Of a stretch of 32,025 nucleotides of DNA, positions 1 to 8,500 are shown piece after piece; positions within the stretch are counted from its first letter, which is position 1; every line of letters starts with the position of its first letter. The notes beneath the pieces are model-generated. The model was not told the DNA's origin and searched no databases. It saw nothing but the letters and a program-made list of their open reading frames with translations. The DNA comes from Psychromonas arctica DSM 14288 (lineage in GTDB: Bacteria > Pseudomonadota > Gammaproteobacteria > Enterobacterales > Psychromonadaceae). The DNA is taken from NCBI RefSeq assembly GCF_000482725.1, contig NZ_KI519482.1:120796-152820 (forward strand). Reading direction: 5' to 3'. The translations under genes and the position numbers were made by a program.

Positions 1-407
1 CATCTTCCACATTGAGAAAAAAGCTAACAATGACTGTAAGTGTTTTTTTGCTTTTTAAATATAAAATTTTCAAACAATTAAAAATTTCAATTCTTTCCTG
101 CACCATCTTCATTAAAATGATCATCTAGTAATCTTAATTGTGAAAATATAATTTCTGCATTGTTTTCAACTGTGTTAATGAACTGTTTACGACTTTAAAT
201 ACTCATTATTAATTATTTAATTTATTTTTGTGTGATTATTTTATTGCCTTAATATTAAAGTTAAGTAATATATAAATGCTTTTAAATCATCAACTTTCCC
301 TGCTTTTCTTGGTTAAAGTGATGTTTTATAAGATCATCAATATTGGGCTTATAATAACTCCATAGCCTGACCTAAATAGACAGGAGTTAATTAAAAAGGA
401 TTTACCT
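1..407. other. AT-rich stretch without a recognisable gene
   Basis: Very AT-rich sequence with stops in all frames and no ORF resembling a known protein. Only a purine-rich ribosome-binding site (around 393-400) for the GTG-started gene that follows can be pointed to. Confidence 0.5.
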
Positions 408-662
408 GTGAAAGATATATTTTTCTTTGATTCAATGCTAACACCTAAAATAATTACATTTATATATTGGCTACTTTTATTGTCAGCAGTCATCACTGGT
501 GTTATCACTATGTTTAGTGGTTACTCAGGTTTAACATTTTTTACTTTTCTAATGGGGATGCTATATATGGTTGGCGGGGCTGTTGGCGCACGAATTTGGT
601 GTGAATTACTGATTGTCTTATTTAAAATTCACGAAAACTTACAGAAAATTGCTAATAAGTAA
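408..662 (+). CDS. DUF4282 family small membrane protein
   Basis: 84-residue protein that fits the DUF4282 family: an N-terminal FFFDSMLTPKIITFIYW stretch, two hydrophobic segments (about residues 15-36 and 43-60), then the conserved RIWCELLIVLFKIHENL helix near the C-terminus. It is probably an inner-membrane protein with two transmembrane segments and a short cytoplasmic tail. The function of the family is unknown. The start is GTG at 408, supported by an AAGGA Shine-Dalgarno at 396-400 seven bases upstream. It is monocistronic, followed directly by a hairpin terminator. No operon partner helps assign a role. Confidence 0.85.
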   Translation: MKDIFFFDSMLTPKIITFIYWLLLLSAVITGVITMFSGYSGLTFFTFLMGMLYMVGGAVGARIWCELLIVLFKIHENLQKIANK

Positions 663-686
663 GCAAAACCAGTAACAGATCTAAAT

Positions 687-711
687 AGGTGTCGCTTATC
701 GACACCTTTAA
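687..711 (+). terminator. Hairpin terminator after the DUF4282 gene
   Basis: Perfect 8-bp stem AGGTGTCG/CGACACCT with a 5-base loop at 687-707, 24 bases after the stop codon. The U-tract is short (TTTA). Confidence 0.7.
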
Positions 712-1072
712 ACGTCCTTCTTTGTTTCGTTAAATTATTAAATGCAGAATACTATTTACTTGAGCTTAATTGAGTAAGAATATTTTAGCCTGGTTAAACC
801 TAATTAGCATTTTTAACATTGAACCATATATAATCAACGTGCTATTTTGTCCTCTAGAGTGTTTTTTTGTTGCTTTAGACCTTTTAATTCAGTCGCTTAA
901 TTTTTTTAAATATCTATTTCCGATTTATATTAAATGACTTTTCAGTGTGAAATTTAGAAAGTAGGCCTAATGTAATTGCACTTATTCGTTATGCTTTTTT
1001 AATTATTTCGCTTTAGGTATCTCCTTTTAGTTAATCCTTCTAGTCAGTTAATTTACTTGTGTAAGGTATTTA
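712..1072. other. Intergenic, nothing recognised
   Basis: About 360 AT-rich bases between the terminator at 687-711 and the next gene. No coding potential, repeat or clear promoter was identified with confidence. Confidence 0.5.
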
Positions 1073-2044
1073 ATGATAAAAAAATCTATTTATTCAATTG
1101 CTTTCGTCAGTATTATTATTGTCGTCATACTGGCGACGATCGCTACTCAGCAGCTTTATAGTTCGAAAGTGGGCACGTTAGATATTTCACTTAAAGAGAT
1201 ATCTGGTATTGAATATGATAAAAATGGCAATTTGTGGGGGATTAATGACGGGGATAATACTGCGCAATTACATCAAATAGAAAAAGATGGCAGCGTCAGT
1301 CGAAGTATTACTATTACTAATGCTAAAAATCTAGATTGGGAAGATATGACTCAAGATGATTTTGGCCATTTTTTTATTGGCGATTTTGGTAACAATGACA
1401 ATATACGAAAATGGTTTACTATTTATAAAATTGAAAGCCCTATTGATATTAAAGGCACTGAGACTGAAGCTGAAATCATTAAGTTTACCTTTCCAAAACA
1501 ATTACATTACCCCCCTAAAGCCTCAGAGAAAAACTTTGATTTTGAAGCCTTTGTCTTTTACAAAAAACATCTTTATATGTTTTCAAAAAATCGCACTAAA
1601 CCTTTCGATGGTGATACAAATTTATATCGGATAGGGGACCATGCCGATAACTATGAAGCCGAATTTATTAGTAACTTTAATACTTGCACGACTTTAGAGG
1701 AGCTTTGCTGGATAACGTCCGCTGCATTGAGCCCTGATAGAACTAAGTTAATTTTATTGGATTCAGAGCGGTTGTGGTTATTTGAAAATTGGCAAGGTGA
1801 TGACTTTTTCTCAGGTGATGCCTATAAAATAAATTTAGGAATCGTTACTCAAAAAGAAGCGGTTACATTTTTTGATAATAATACGGTTATTTTTACTGAT
1901 GAAGAATTCAATGGAATAGGGCGCAACTATTACATGATTCAACTCGATAACGTTAAGAAAGAGAAAATAATTAAAACTGACGCAATTGAAAGCGATGGGA
2001 AAAATGAGCCTGTAAAAGATGAATCTGTAAAAATAGAAGAGTGA
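1073..2044 (+). CDS. Membrane-anchored or secreted beta-propeller-like protein, function unknown
   Basis: 323 residues. The N-terminus (MIKKS, then a long hydrophobic run to about residue 25) is a signal anchor or uncleaved signal peptide, so the body is probably periplasmic. The body has repeated motifs of the type EISGIEYDKNGNLWGINDG and NLDWEDMTQDDFGHFFIGDFGNN (about residues 42-110), which resemble six- or seven-bladed propeller repeats in secreted proteins, often of Bacteroidetes, annotated only as hypothetical. The last 25 residues are highly charged (Lys/Glu/Asp) and look disordered. No catalytic motif is evident. It is monocistronic as far as can be seen. The propeller assignment rests on repeat texture, not on a specific family match. 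Confidence 0.75.
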   Translation: MIKKSIYSIAFVSIIIVVILATIATQQLYSSKVGTLDISLKEISGIEYDKNGNLWGINDGDNTAQLHQIEKDGSVSRSITITNAKNLDWEDMTQDDFGHFFIGDFGNNDNIRKWFTIYKIESPIDIKGTETEAEIIKFTFPKQLHYPPKASEKNFDFEAFVFYKKHLYMFSKNRTKPFDGDTNLYRIGDHADNYEAEFISNFNTCTTLEELCWITSAALSPDRTKLILLDSERLWLFENWQGDDFFSGDAYKINLGIVTQKEAVTFFDNNTVIFTDEEFNGIGRNYYMIQLDNVKKEKIIKTDAIESDGKNEPVKDESVKIEE

Positions 2045-2217
2045 GTTGAGTAATAAATTACAGCCCTAAATCATCTAGTGTGACCACTATTTTTCCGAAC
2101 TGCATTCTCACAAAAGTATCATGGCTGTTTTTTCTCATGGATAAAGGGCTTAATAGAGGATAATTTATTAATACTGTTGGTTTATTCGACAGTTAACCTT
2201 TTTTAAGGCTCAATTAT

Positions 2218-2246
2218 TTTACACTCGAATTATTTTACTATATTAT
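2218..2246 (+). promoter_or_regulatory. Sigma70 promoter of tRNA-Ser
   Basis: TTTACA at 2218-2223 and TATTAT at 2241-2246 (each 5/6 matches to consensus) are separated by 17 bp. The -10 box ends 14 bases before the mature tRNA 5' end, which fits a short leader trimmed by RNase P. Confidence 0.6.
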
Positions 2247-2260
2247 TCATTTCGTTCTGC

Positions 2261-2351
2261 GGAGGGGTGGCAGAGCGGCTGAATGCACTGGTCTTGAAAA
2301 CCAGCGAGGGTTAATAGCTCTCCGAGAGTTCAAATCTCTCCTCCTCCGCCA
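2261..2351 (+). tRNA. serT: tRNA-Ser (anticodon UGA)
   Basis: A complete class II tRNA with encoded CCA. The acceptor stem GGAGGGG (2261-2267) pairs with CTCCTCC (2341-2347), followed by discriminator G and CCA (2349-2351). The anticodon stem CTGGT/ACCAG (2288-2292/2300-2304) encloses loop CTTGAAA, giving anticodon TGA at 2295-2297. A long variable arm follows, then T stem GAGAG/CTCTC around TTCAAAT (2324-2340). The long variable arm and UGA anticodon identify a serine tRNA reading UCA and related codons. Confidence 0.97.
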
Positions 2352-2359
2352 CATTTAAG

Positions 2360-2387
2360 AAGGCTTCTCATATGAGAAGCCTTTTTT
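2360..2387 (+). terminator. Strong intrinsic terminator of tRNA-Ser
   Basis: A perfect palindrome (AAGGCTTCTCA and its complement, centred at 2371/2372) runs into a run of six T residues, nine bases after the tRNA CCA end. Confidence 0.9.
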
Positions 2388-2417
2388 CGTTACAGATTAA
2401 AATCAAACGAGGTAGCT

Positions 2418-2978
2418 ATGATTAATTTATTTATTGGTGGCGTACGAAGTGGTAAAAGTGATGCCGCTGAAAACCTCCTCAATAAGATAATCACGCAACA
2501 ACCCTCATTAAAACCTGCTTACATCGCCACCAGTGTTGCCTTTGGTGAAGAAACTATTTCACGGATTAAGAAACACCAACAAAGCCGTCAATCTCGTTTT
2601 ACACAATCAATCGCAACTTATGAATTAGACTATCAGAAAACTGATTTATTAGATGTGTTAACTGAACTTAATTCCTCAGAACATGTGGTCTTGATTGAAT
2701 GTCTATCAACGTGGGTAGGGTGGTATTTATCGGCTGATAGTACATTGCAACAAAACCTGAATAATTTTGAACAGCAACAATTAAAATTATTAGCATTTTT
2801 AGAGACAGCTAAATGCAGCATTATTATTGTCACTGGTGAAGTTGGCTGTGGTTTAATCGGTGCTACAACTTTACAAAGACGTTATGCGGATAAATTGGGA
2901 GAGCTTAACCAACAAGTTGCAGCCTCATCAGATCATGTTTATTTATTAACGGCAGGTATCACCCAAACACTTAAATAA
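2418..2978 (+). CDS. cobU: Adenosylcobinamide kinase / adenosylcobinamide-phosphate guanylyltransferase
   Basis: 186 residues, the normal length for CobU/CobP. The enzyme phosphorylates adenosylcobinamide and then transfers GMP to make adenosylcobinamide-GDP, in the nucleotide-loop assembly stage of cobalamin synthesis and salvage; it is cytoplasmic. Visible features are the P-loop GGVRSGKS (residues 7-14), the RIKKHQQSR segment with the conserved His53 expected to carry the GMP, the VVLIECLSTW strand, and a C-terminal TGEVGCGLIGATTLQRRYAD block typical of the family. The start ATG has GAGG about 6 bases upstream. It sits 30 bp after the tRNA terminator, so it must have its own weak promoter or rely on read-through. 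The partner gene cbiB lies 1.3 kb away on the other strand; cobS and cobC are not in the window. Confidence 0.95.
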   Translation: MINLFIGGVRSGKSDAAENLLNKIITQQPSLKPAYIATSVAFGEETISRIKKHQQSRQSRFTQSIATYELDYQKTDLLDVLTELNSSEHVVLIECLSTWVGWYLSADSTLQQNLNNFEQQQLKLLAFLETAKCSIIIVTGEVGCGLIGATTLQRRYADKLGELNQQVAASSDHVYLLTAGITQTLK

Positions 2979-3050
2979 TTGAAAAAGGTTCATTCAATAA
3001 TCGATTTAGCTTTTTTTTAAAATAAAATTAACTTTTTTTAACTTTTCCCT

Positions 3051-3079
3051 TTAAATCTTAGTATTGCTCCCCATATAAT
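3051..3079 (+). promoter_or_regulatory. Probable sigma70 promoter of fklB
   Basis: TTTAAA (3051-3056) and a consensus TATAAT (3074-3079) with 17-bp spacing, 52 bases before the fklB start. The -10 box is flanked by a short inverted repeat CCCCAT (3069-3074) / ATGGGG (3092-3097). Confidence 0.55.
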
Positions 3080-3131
3080 TAATTAACCAGAATGGGGAAA
3101 CCCAAAAATTCATAATATTAAGAGAAAAAAT

Positions 3132-3746
3132 ATGTCTGATTATACTACTCAAGAGCAACAAGCAAGTTACGGTATTGGTTTACAAATGGGCGAGCAACTT
3201 GCTTCAAATCCTTTTGAAGGCCTAGAAATTTCAGCAGTTTCTGCTGGTATTGCTGATGCTTTTGCTGGCGCAGAAAGTAAAGTTTCTCAAGAAGATCTAC
3301 AAGCAGCTTTCCAAGTGATTTCTGCACGTATGCAAGCAGCAGCGGCAGAGCAAGCTAAAGTATTAGGCGCAGCTGGCGAAGCATTCCTAGCTGAAAACGC
3401 AAAGAAAGAAGGTGTTGTAGTAACTGAATCTGGTCTTCAATATGAAGTTATTGCAGAAGGCGAAGGCGAGAAAGCTACTGCAGACTCTACAGTAAGCGTT
3501 CATTACCACGGTTCTTTAATCGACGGTACAGTATTTGACAGTTCAGTTGAACGTGGTCAACCTGCTGAATTCCCAGTTGGTGGCGTAATCGCTGGTTGGA
3601 CTGAAGCACTACAGTTAATGTCTCCTGGTGGCAAAATGAAACTAGCTATCCCTGCCGATTTAGCATACGGCGAACGTGGCGCAGGTGCTGCAATCGGTCC
3701 GCATGCAACATTAGTATTTGAAGTTGAATTATTAGCAATTAAATAA
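3132..3746 (+). CDS. fklB: FKBP-type peptidyl-prolyl cis-trans isomerase (FKBP22-like)
   Basis: 204 residues, matching FklB/FKBP22 (about 206 in E. coli). It catalyses cis-trans isomerisation of X-Pro bonds during protein folding. The N-terminal helical dimerisation domain (about residues 1-90) includes the family signature YGIGLQMGEQL, and a long Ala/Gln-rich helix leads to the C-terminal FKBP domain (about 95-204). That domain carries VSVHYHGSLIDGTVFDSS, FPVGGVIAGWTEALQLM, the active-site AYGERGAGAAIGPHATLVFEV region and a final ELL. No signal peptide is seen, so it is cytoplasmic. Codon usage is strongly biased (GGT, GCA, CGT), as for a highly expressed gene. It has its own promoter and terminator. 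Confidence 0.95.
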   Translation: MSDYTTQEQQASYGIGLQMGEQLASNPFEGLEISAVSAGIADAFAGAESKVSQEDLQAAFQVISARMQAAAAEQAKVLGAAGEAFLAENAKKEGVVVTESGLQYEVIAEGEGEKATADSTVSVHYHGSLIDGTVFDSSVERGQPAEFPVGGVIAGWTEALQLMSPGGKMKLAIPADLAYGERGAGAAIGPHATLVFEVELLAIK

Positions 3747-3802
3747 TTAATTCATCGATAGTATTATTCTACTAGCATGCTCTGCTAGCTGAATCAGAAA
3801 AG

Positions 3803-3833
3803 CCCTTATCGGTTATCCGCTAAGGGTTTTTTT
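3803..3833 (+). terminator. Intrinsic terminator of fklB
   Basis: Stem CCCTTATCGG/CCGCTAAGGG (9 of 10 pairs) at 3803-3826, followed by a run of seven T residues. It lies 57 bases after the fklB stop codon. Confidence 0.85.
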
Positions 3834-4280
3834 ATAGGAGAATTTTATACTTTGGGCATCATACCAATCATACTAATTAGCGGATCTATTTTACTTGTTA
3901 AAATAACTTATTGCTTCGTTGTAACTTTCGTAAAGGGAACAACCATTTAGCTTAATTTACGCCTTGAACTTAGTATATGAACAATATTGAACAGGGAAAA
4001 TGAGTTGTTCTTTATCGAAATGGCATAATTTAATTGGGGAACGATCAAAGTACTTATAACATTGTACCTAGTTAAATATTTCTGTTTTTCTAATCACTAA
4101 ACGCTGCTTTTTATATACTTATGCCGATAGAAAAACTTAAATTCTTATACCGCTAGAAAAAAATTTACATTAATACGTCCGTTAATTGCTGCAAGTTAAC
4201 ATGCTTGAAATTGATTAAGTTTAGTGATTGTCCATCACCAACTCATCCATTATTTTGTGTTTACTTTAGGTTAGTGACTG
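3834..4280. other. Intergenic between convergent genes; possible dispersed repeat
   Basis: No ORF was recognised. A small perfect hairpin TATTTTA/TAAAATA lies at 3887-3905. From about 3857 the text (ATACCAATC, then TTGCTTCGTTG, GGGAACAACC and CGCCTTGAAC) recalls dispersed intergenic repeats common in Colwellia/Psychromonas-type genomes. This is recollection of a style, not a database match. Confidence 0.35.
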
Positions 4281-5267
4281 TTAATACCCGCCGCTAAAAT
4301 AATCAAGCAATTGTGGTAAAAATTCATAGCCTGTTATGCAGAGCAGCCAGAACCACGCACTCAAACTTAAGCGCTGTGCTGCCAATGATAGTGTCTCTAA
4401 ATCAGGTGTGCTGTTTTGAGCGTTATTATGACCTAGTTTAGTAAATGTAATTTTATCTGTTTCATAGATCCTTACCCCGCCTAATTGCGTTTGAATACTA
4501 AGTGCAAAACTACTAAGTAACAACCCAGAGGAGAAGTGATGCCAATCTGAGCTTTGTTTAAACTTAGTGACGATTCCGGTTAATGGTCTATCGTAGAGAG
4601 GAAACGTAAAACTTAATAATAGATGTACGGGCATCTGTAATAATGTGGTGATAACAGAAGGTATTTGCCCAAGTACTTTGAATTGAGCTAATTTACAATT
4701 CCATTGCTGAGCGCATATTGTGAGTAATTGGTAAAATAATGCGCCGTAAATACCGCTTGCTAAGTACCAAAAAATAACACCAAACCAACCATTAGCAAGA
4801 CGTAATACCAAAGATTCAATCATCGCTTTGTAAACGCCTAATAGCGAAAGCGGTTTGGTATCACGTAAAGTAAGTTGCGCTAGTAATAACTTTGCTCTAG
4901 CTAAGTTATTACTTTGTAAATTTTGACTAATGCTTTGATAAATTTGTATTTTATCATGCCAAGATAACAGCACATAGATCACAACAAAGTCGATAATAAA
5001 AGGTTTATAAACCACTAAATATAGCTGACTTATGATCAATACAATGGGGAAAAAAATGATAGAAAATGCCAATAAACTCGCTAAGCGCTTATACCCATCA
5101 TTGCGTTCCGGTAGATTCACTTTCTTACCTATCTCTTGAAAAATAAGTGAAAAAGCCGAAAGTGGATTAAGGTCGGTAGGCAGTGAAAAGAAAAACGAAC
5201 ACAGCGCAGCAAAAATAAAGCTGAAGTAAATGCTGTGTTGTTCAAATAGCGCTAAAGCGGTTTCCAT
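4281..5267 (-). CDS. cbiB: Cobalamin biosynthesis protein CbiB/CobD (adenosylcobinamide-phosphate synthase)
   Basis: 328 residues, close to the usual 310-330. CbiB attaches aminopropanol (or its phosphate) to adenosylcobyric acid, making adenosylcobinamide (phosphate), the substrate of the CobU step; it is an inner-membrane protein. Hydrophobic segments occur at about residues 14-30, 64-100, 165-190 and 305-320. Family features are the N-terminal PLSAFSLIFQEIGKKVN segment and the central ARAKLLLAQLTLRDTKPLS and ESLVLRLANGWFGVIFWYLA blocks. The start ATG overlaps the mtnN stop codon by one base (TAATG), implying translational coupling to mtnN. The sequence is rather divergent from textbook CbiB (conserved segments are only partly kept), so the family is firm but full activity is inferred. 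Confidence 0.82.
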   Translation of the reverse strand: METALALFEQHSIYFSFIFAALCSFFFSLPTDLNPLSAFSLIFQEIGKKVNLPERNDGYKRLASLLAFSIIFFPIVLIISQLYLVVYKPFIIDFVVIYVLLSWHDKIQIYQSISQNLQSNNLARAKLLLAQLTLRDTKPLSLLGVYKAMIESLVLRLANGWFGVIFWYLASGIYGALFYQLLTICAQQWNCKLAQFKVLGQIPSVITTLLQMPVHLLLSFTFPLYDRPLTGIVTKFKQSSDWHHFSSGLLLSSFALSIQTQLGGVRIYETDKITFTKLGHNNAQNSTPDLETLSLAAQRLSLSAWFWLLCITGYEFLPQLLDYFSGGY

Positions 5268-5962
5268 TAATTCAATCTATCTACAATGGCTTCTACTAAT
5301 GTAGAGGCGTTTTTAGCGGCAACGGGTAAAAACTCTTCAAAAGATAATTCTGATTTTTTACCTGCTATGTCAGACAATGAACGGATGATTACAAAAGGTA
5401 CTGAGAATTGGAAACAAACCTGTGCAATCGCAGCGGCTTCCATTTCACAAGCGGCCATTGTAGGGAAATTAGTACGGGCAATCTCAGCTTTGGTCGGGTC
5501 GGCCATAAAAATATCACCGGTACAAATTAACCCTTTAATAATATTCAAACCAGGTAACGTGTTCGCGGCTTGTTCTGCTACATCAATTAATGCTGGTGTT
5601 GCTTCAAAAGCGGCAGGTAATTGTGCCATTTGTCCGATTTCGTAACCAAAAGCCGTTAAGTCTACATCATGAAAACGTACTTCTGTTGAAATGACGATGT
5701 CGCCTACATTTAAAGCAGGATCAAAACCACCTGCTGAGCCTGTATTAATGACAGTATCTGGCGAAAATTTCTCTAATAATAAAGTAGTGGCTACCGCTGC
5801 GGCTACTTTACCAATCCCTGATTTTGTTAAAATAACTTGTTTGCCGTTAAGGTCACCTTGGTAAAATTCACAACCAGCGACTTTTGTGGTGATTACGTTA
5901 CTCATCACAGATTTTAGGATGCTAACTTCTTCATCCATTGCCCCAATAATGCCTATTTTCAT
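5267..5962 (-). CDS. mtnN: 5'-methylthioadenosine/S-adenosylhomocysteine nucleosidase
   Basis: 231 residues, the standard length for Pfs/MtnN. It cleaves adenine from methylthioadenosine, S-adenosylhomocysteine and 5'-deoxyadenosine, clearing by-products of SAM-dependent reactions and feeding the activated methyl cycle; it is cytoplasmic. Catalytic residues are visible: Glu12 in the N-terminal MKIGIIGAMDEE, the NTGSAGGFDPALNVGDIV phosphorylase-fold block (73-90), Met174-Glu175 in ACEMEAAAIA that bind ribose, and Asp198 in RSLSDIA that protonates the adenine. Its stop overlaps the start of cbiB, forming a two-gene unit also seen in Vibrio relatives. It is divergent from tyrS, with 154 bp between the starts. 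Confidence 0.97.
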   Translation of the reverse strand: MKIGIIGAMDEEVSILKSVMSNVITTKVAGCEFYQGDLNGKQVILTKSGIGKVAAAVATTLLLEKFSPDTVINTGSAGGFDPALNVGDIVISTEVRFHDVDLTAFGYEIGQMAQLPAAFEATPALIDVAEQAANTLPGLNIIKGLICTGDIFMADPTKAEIARTNFPTMAACEMEAAAIAQVCFQFSVPFVIIRSLSDIAGKKSELSFEEFLPVAAKNASTLVEAIVDRLN

Positions 5963-6116
5963 ATGATTTTCTCTTTGTTATCTTAATAAAAAGGTAATGC
6001 TAACATATTGTTTGCTATATCTTCACTCTAAGGTTTTTTTGTGGCGACGAACTGTGTAAAATCTCGCATAATTATTTATATTATCAGCAGTAAACTAGCA
6101 AACTAGGAAAAAGTAA

Positions 6117-7388
6117 ATGAATGCCTTACTCGAAGATTTAAAAGCGCGTGGCCTAATTGCCCAAACAACCGCAGACGAAGAACTACATGAACATCTATCC
6201 AGTGCGAGTCGTACTTTGTATTGTGGCTTTGATCCTACTGCTGATAGTTTACACATTGGTAGCTTAGTGCCTCTATTAATCCTTAAACGTTTCCAGCAAG
6301 CAGGGCACAAACCGTTAGCTTTAGTAGGTGGTGCAACCGGTTTAATAGGTGACCCAAGCTTTAAAGCGGCAGAGCGTAAATTAAACAGTGACGAGATTGT
6401 TGGTAACTGGGTTGATTCAATTAAAAAGCAAGTCAGTGCTTTTATTGAATTTGGTGAGCAAGAGAATGCGGCTGAAGTCGTTAACAATCTAGATTGGATT
6501 GGTAAAATGGATAGCATCTCGTTTTTACGTGATGTGGGTAAACACTTTAGTGTTAATGCGATGATCCAAAAAGAATCTGTAAAGCAACGTATTGACCGTG
6601 AAGGTGCAGGTATTTCATTTACTGAATTCAGCTACATGTTATTACAATCTTATGATTTTGCAGCATTGAATAAAGAAAAAGCCTGTACCTTACAAATAGG
6701 TGGTTCTGACCAATGGGGTAATATTACCGGCGGTATCGACTTAACTCGTCGTATGAATCAAGAAAAAGTGTTTGGTATTACTATGCCATTAGTGACTAAA
6801 GCAGACGGCACTAAGTTCGGTAAGACTGAGTCTGGTACTATTTGGTTAGACCCAACTAAAACGTCTCCATATGCATTTTTCCAATTCTGGATCACCACCC
6901 TAGATGCTGATGTTTACAAATTTTTACGCTACTTTACTTTCTTATCGATTGAAGAGATTGCAGCAATAGAAGAGACAGATAAAACAATCAAAGGTCGTCC
7001 ACAGGGCCAAGCTATTTTAGCGCGTGAAGTAACACGTTTAGTGCATGGTGAAGAAGGCTTAGCATCGGCTGAGCGTATTACCGAAGCATTATTTTCTGGG
7101 AACTTAAGCAGTTTAAGCGAGTCTGATTTAGCGCAATTAGCGCAGGATGGACTACCAGCAACTGAAGTGACAACAGACAGTGCTTCTATTGTTGAATTAT
7201 TAACAAGTTGTGAATTAGCGGCATCGAATAAAATGGCCCGCGAATTTGTTAATAATGGTGCTGTAATGGTTAATGGTGACAAAGTCACCGATACAGAAGC
7301 AACTATTGAAAAAATAGATGCTTTATTTGCTCGTTACACATTAATAAAACGTGGTAAGCGTTTATTTAACTTATTTATCTGGAAATAA
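6117..7388 (+). CDS. tyrS: Tyrosyl-tRNA synthetase
   Basis: 423 residues, the length of the bacterial TyrS (TyrRS class with an S4 domain). It charges tRNA-Tyr with tyrosine. Motifs in order: the tyrosine-binding [16 protein letters not shown] segment containing the HIGH-like HIGS (46-49), [11 protein letters not shown] (71-81), the [14 protein letters not shown] tyrosine/AMP pocket (193-206), and a KMSKS-equivalent KFGKT at 233-237. The C-terminal part (about 350-423) is the S4 RNA-binding domain, with [19 protein letters not shown]. The ATG start follows a GGAAA-type ribosome-binding site. The following gene begins only two bases after the stop, so the two are probably co-transcribed. No T-box or other leader is visible in the short upstream region. 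Confidence 0.97.
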   Translation: MNALLEDLKARGLIAQTTADEELHEHLSSASRTLYCGFDPTADSLHIGSLVPLLILKRFQQAGHKPLALVGGATGLIGDPSFKAAERKLNSDEIVGNWVDSIKKQVSAFIEFGEQENAAEVVNNLDWIGKMDSISFLRDVGKHFSVNAMIQKESVKQRIDREGAGISFTEFSYMLLQSYDFAALNKEKACTLQIGGSDQWGNITGGIDLTRRMNQEKVFGITMPLVTKADGTKFGKTESGTIWLDPTKTSPYAFFQFWITTLDADVYKFLRYFTFLSIEEIAAIEETDKTIKGRPQGQAILAREVTRLVHGEEGLASAERITEALFSGNLSSLSESDLAQLAQDGLPATEVTTDSASIVELLTSCELAASNKMAREFVNNGAVMVNGDKVTDTEATIEKIDALFARYTLIKRGKRLFNLFIWK

Positions 7389-7390
7389 AA

Positions 7391-8104
7391 GTGAATAATA
7401 TGAACTTTAAAAGCGATTCAAAAAAGAATATTAAACAGGCTTTTGTGAAAATATCAATCGGCTCATTAGTTAGTGCATTTTCTTTATCAGCGATCGCAGC
7501 TGATAATACTGACACTTGGGTTGATATGAGTGACCCGACCGCGGTTTACTCCAATGCGAGTATTGGTGGTGGTAATGAAGGTATTGATTTATCAGCTACA
7601 TACGGAGGTTATTTAAGTGGTGTTTATAAACACAGCTTTACCGTTGCAGCCAAACAAGATTTTGATTTTTATGAAGTGAATTATCTGTTGTTAAATTCTG
7701 CCTCTAAATCAGGTGTTACTTTTGATAGCACATGGGATAAAGATATTCGTATAGACCATACAAATTATGATGATGTGAATGATACCTCTGCCGGCGTGTT
7801 TGCTAAACTTGGTTACTTAAATAATCGTTTAAATTTTTATCCTAAAATAAGTGTGGGTTTTATGTGGGCAAACCACATGCAAGACACCACCTATGTAAAA
7901 TTTGATGCGACAACCCGTTATAGCTTTGACCGCCGTTTTTGGGTTGGTATTACACCTACTTATGCGCACGGCATGAAGGGCGTTAATTTTAACCAGTGGA
8001 CTGCAACTATTGATGCCGGTGCACAATTGTCTGATACATTTGGTGTTAGTTTAAGTGCTAATGATGATGAAGAGTTTACCGCTAACGTTACTTTTGCTTT
8101 TTAA
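7391..8104 (+). CDS. Putative outer-membrane beta-barrel protein
   Basis: 237 residues if started at GTG 7391; ATG 7400 is an alternative three codons in, and neither has a strong Shine-Dalgarno. The N-terminus is a signal peptide (basic start, hydrophobic SIGSLVSAFSLSAIA, cut near AIAAD). The mature part has alternating short beta-strand-like stretches with aromatic residues, and it ends in Phe (VTFAF), the usual C-terminal signature recognised by the BAM complex. An 8-stranded barrel is plausible from about 200 mature residues. I do not recognise a specific family. It lies 2 bp after tyrS and before a good terminator, so it is likely the last gene of that transcript; no functional link to TyrS is evident. 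Confidence 0.75.
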   Translation: MNNMNFKSDSKKNIKQAFVKISIGSLVSAFSLSAIAADNTDTWVDMSDPTAVYSNASIGGGNEGIDLSATYGGYLSGVYKHSFTVAAKQDFDFYEVNYLLLNSASKSGVTFDSTWDKDIRIDHTNYDDVNDTSAGVFAKLGYLNNRLNFYPKISVGFMWANHMQDTTYVKFDATTRYSFDRRFWVGITPTYAHGMKGVNFNQWTATIDAGAQLSDTFGVSLSANDDEEFTANVTFAF

Positions 8105-8204
8105 AAACTAAACCATAAGTTATAAATTAGTTAAACAGTATCTTAAATGATAAGGTACTGTGTAATTTACTGGTTAATTTAATGAGTAGATTGCTTATAA
8201 AAAG

Positions 8205-8230
8205 CCTGAATTATTTTCAGGTTTTTTTTT
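8205..8230 (+). terminator. Intrinsic terminator of the tyrS-barrel unit
   Basis: Stem CCTGAA/TTCAGG around a 5-base loop (8205-8221), followed by nine T residues. Preceding A residues allow it to extend as A-U pairs. Confidence 0.8.
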
Positions 8231-8453
8231 GCTTTTTTCTAAGCTCAATCATAGCAGATAGCATCACTATTTATCATGATAGCGCCACTACCTTCATGTT
8301 TAACGTCTTATTCCTTTTACAATAATCAATGTTTATGTCTCTAAAGAGCCACCTTAATTTGCCTCAAAATTTTTCTTTTCCAGTTCACCTGCGCATTTAA
8401 CGGTATCGGTGATTGATATTTAATCAATGTACCTTCAGGTGATTTACACAAAT

Positions 8454-8472
8454 AAGAATGATTACTATTATT
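8454..8472 (+). promoter_or_regulatory. Candidate Fur box 1
   Basis: The 19-base stretch AAGAATGATTACTATTATT matches 13 of 19 positions of the Fur consensus GATAATGATAATCATTATC. It lies 27 bp upstream of the putative -35 box of the iron-uptake operon. It is weaker than box 2, and AT-richness of the region raises the chance of an accidental match. Confidence 0.45.
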
Positions 8473-8481
8473 TATGTAAAT

Positions 8482-8500
8482 AGTAATGATAGTTATTATT
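8482..8500 (+). promoter_or_regulatory. Candidate Fur box 2, overlapping the -35 region
   Basis: AGTAATGATAGTTATTATT matches 14 of 19 Fur consensus positions, including an intact AATGATA core. Its last two bases are the first two of the -35 hexamer, a position from which Fur-Fe(II) would block RNA polymerase. The downstream genes (cupredoxin, FTR1 permease, imelysin) are typical Fur targets, which supports the call. Confidence 0.6.

Noticed and set aside
2360-2383. Palindrome after the tRNA considered as a regulatory operator or attachment site
   Set aside because: The T-run directly after it and its place behind tRNA-Ser make it an intrinsic terminator; no integrase or duplicated tRNA 3' end was found.
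5286-5645. Plus-strand open frame opposite mtnN
   Set aside because: It is the antisense shadow of a well conserved gene and shows no family features of its own.
8384-8441. CACCTG/CAGGTG and ATTGAT/ATCAAT inverted repeats upstream of the Fur-like sites
   Set aside because: Arms of six bases in AT-rich intergenic DNA are too short to support a distinct site.
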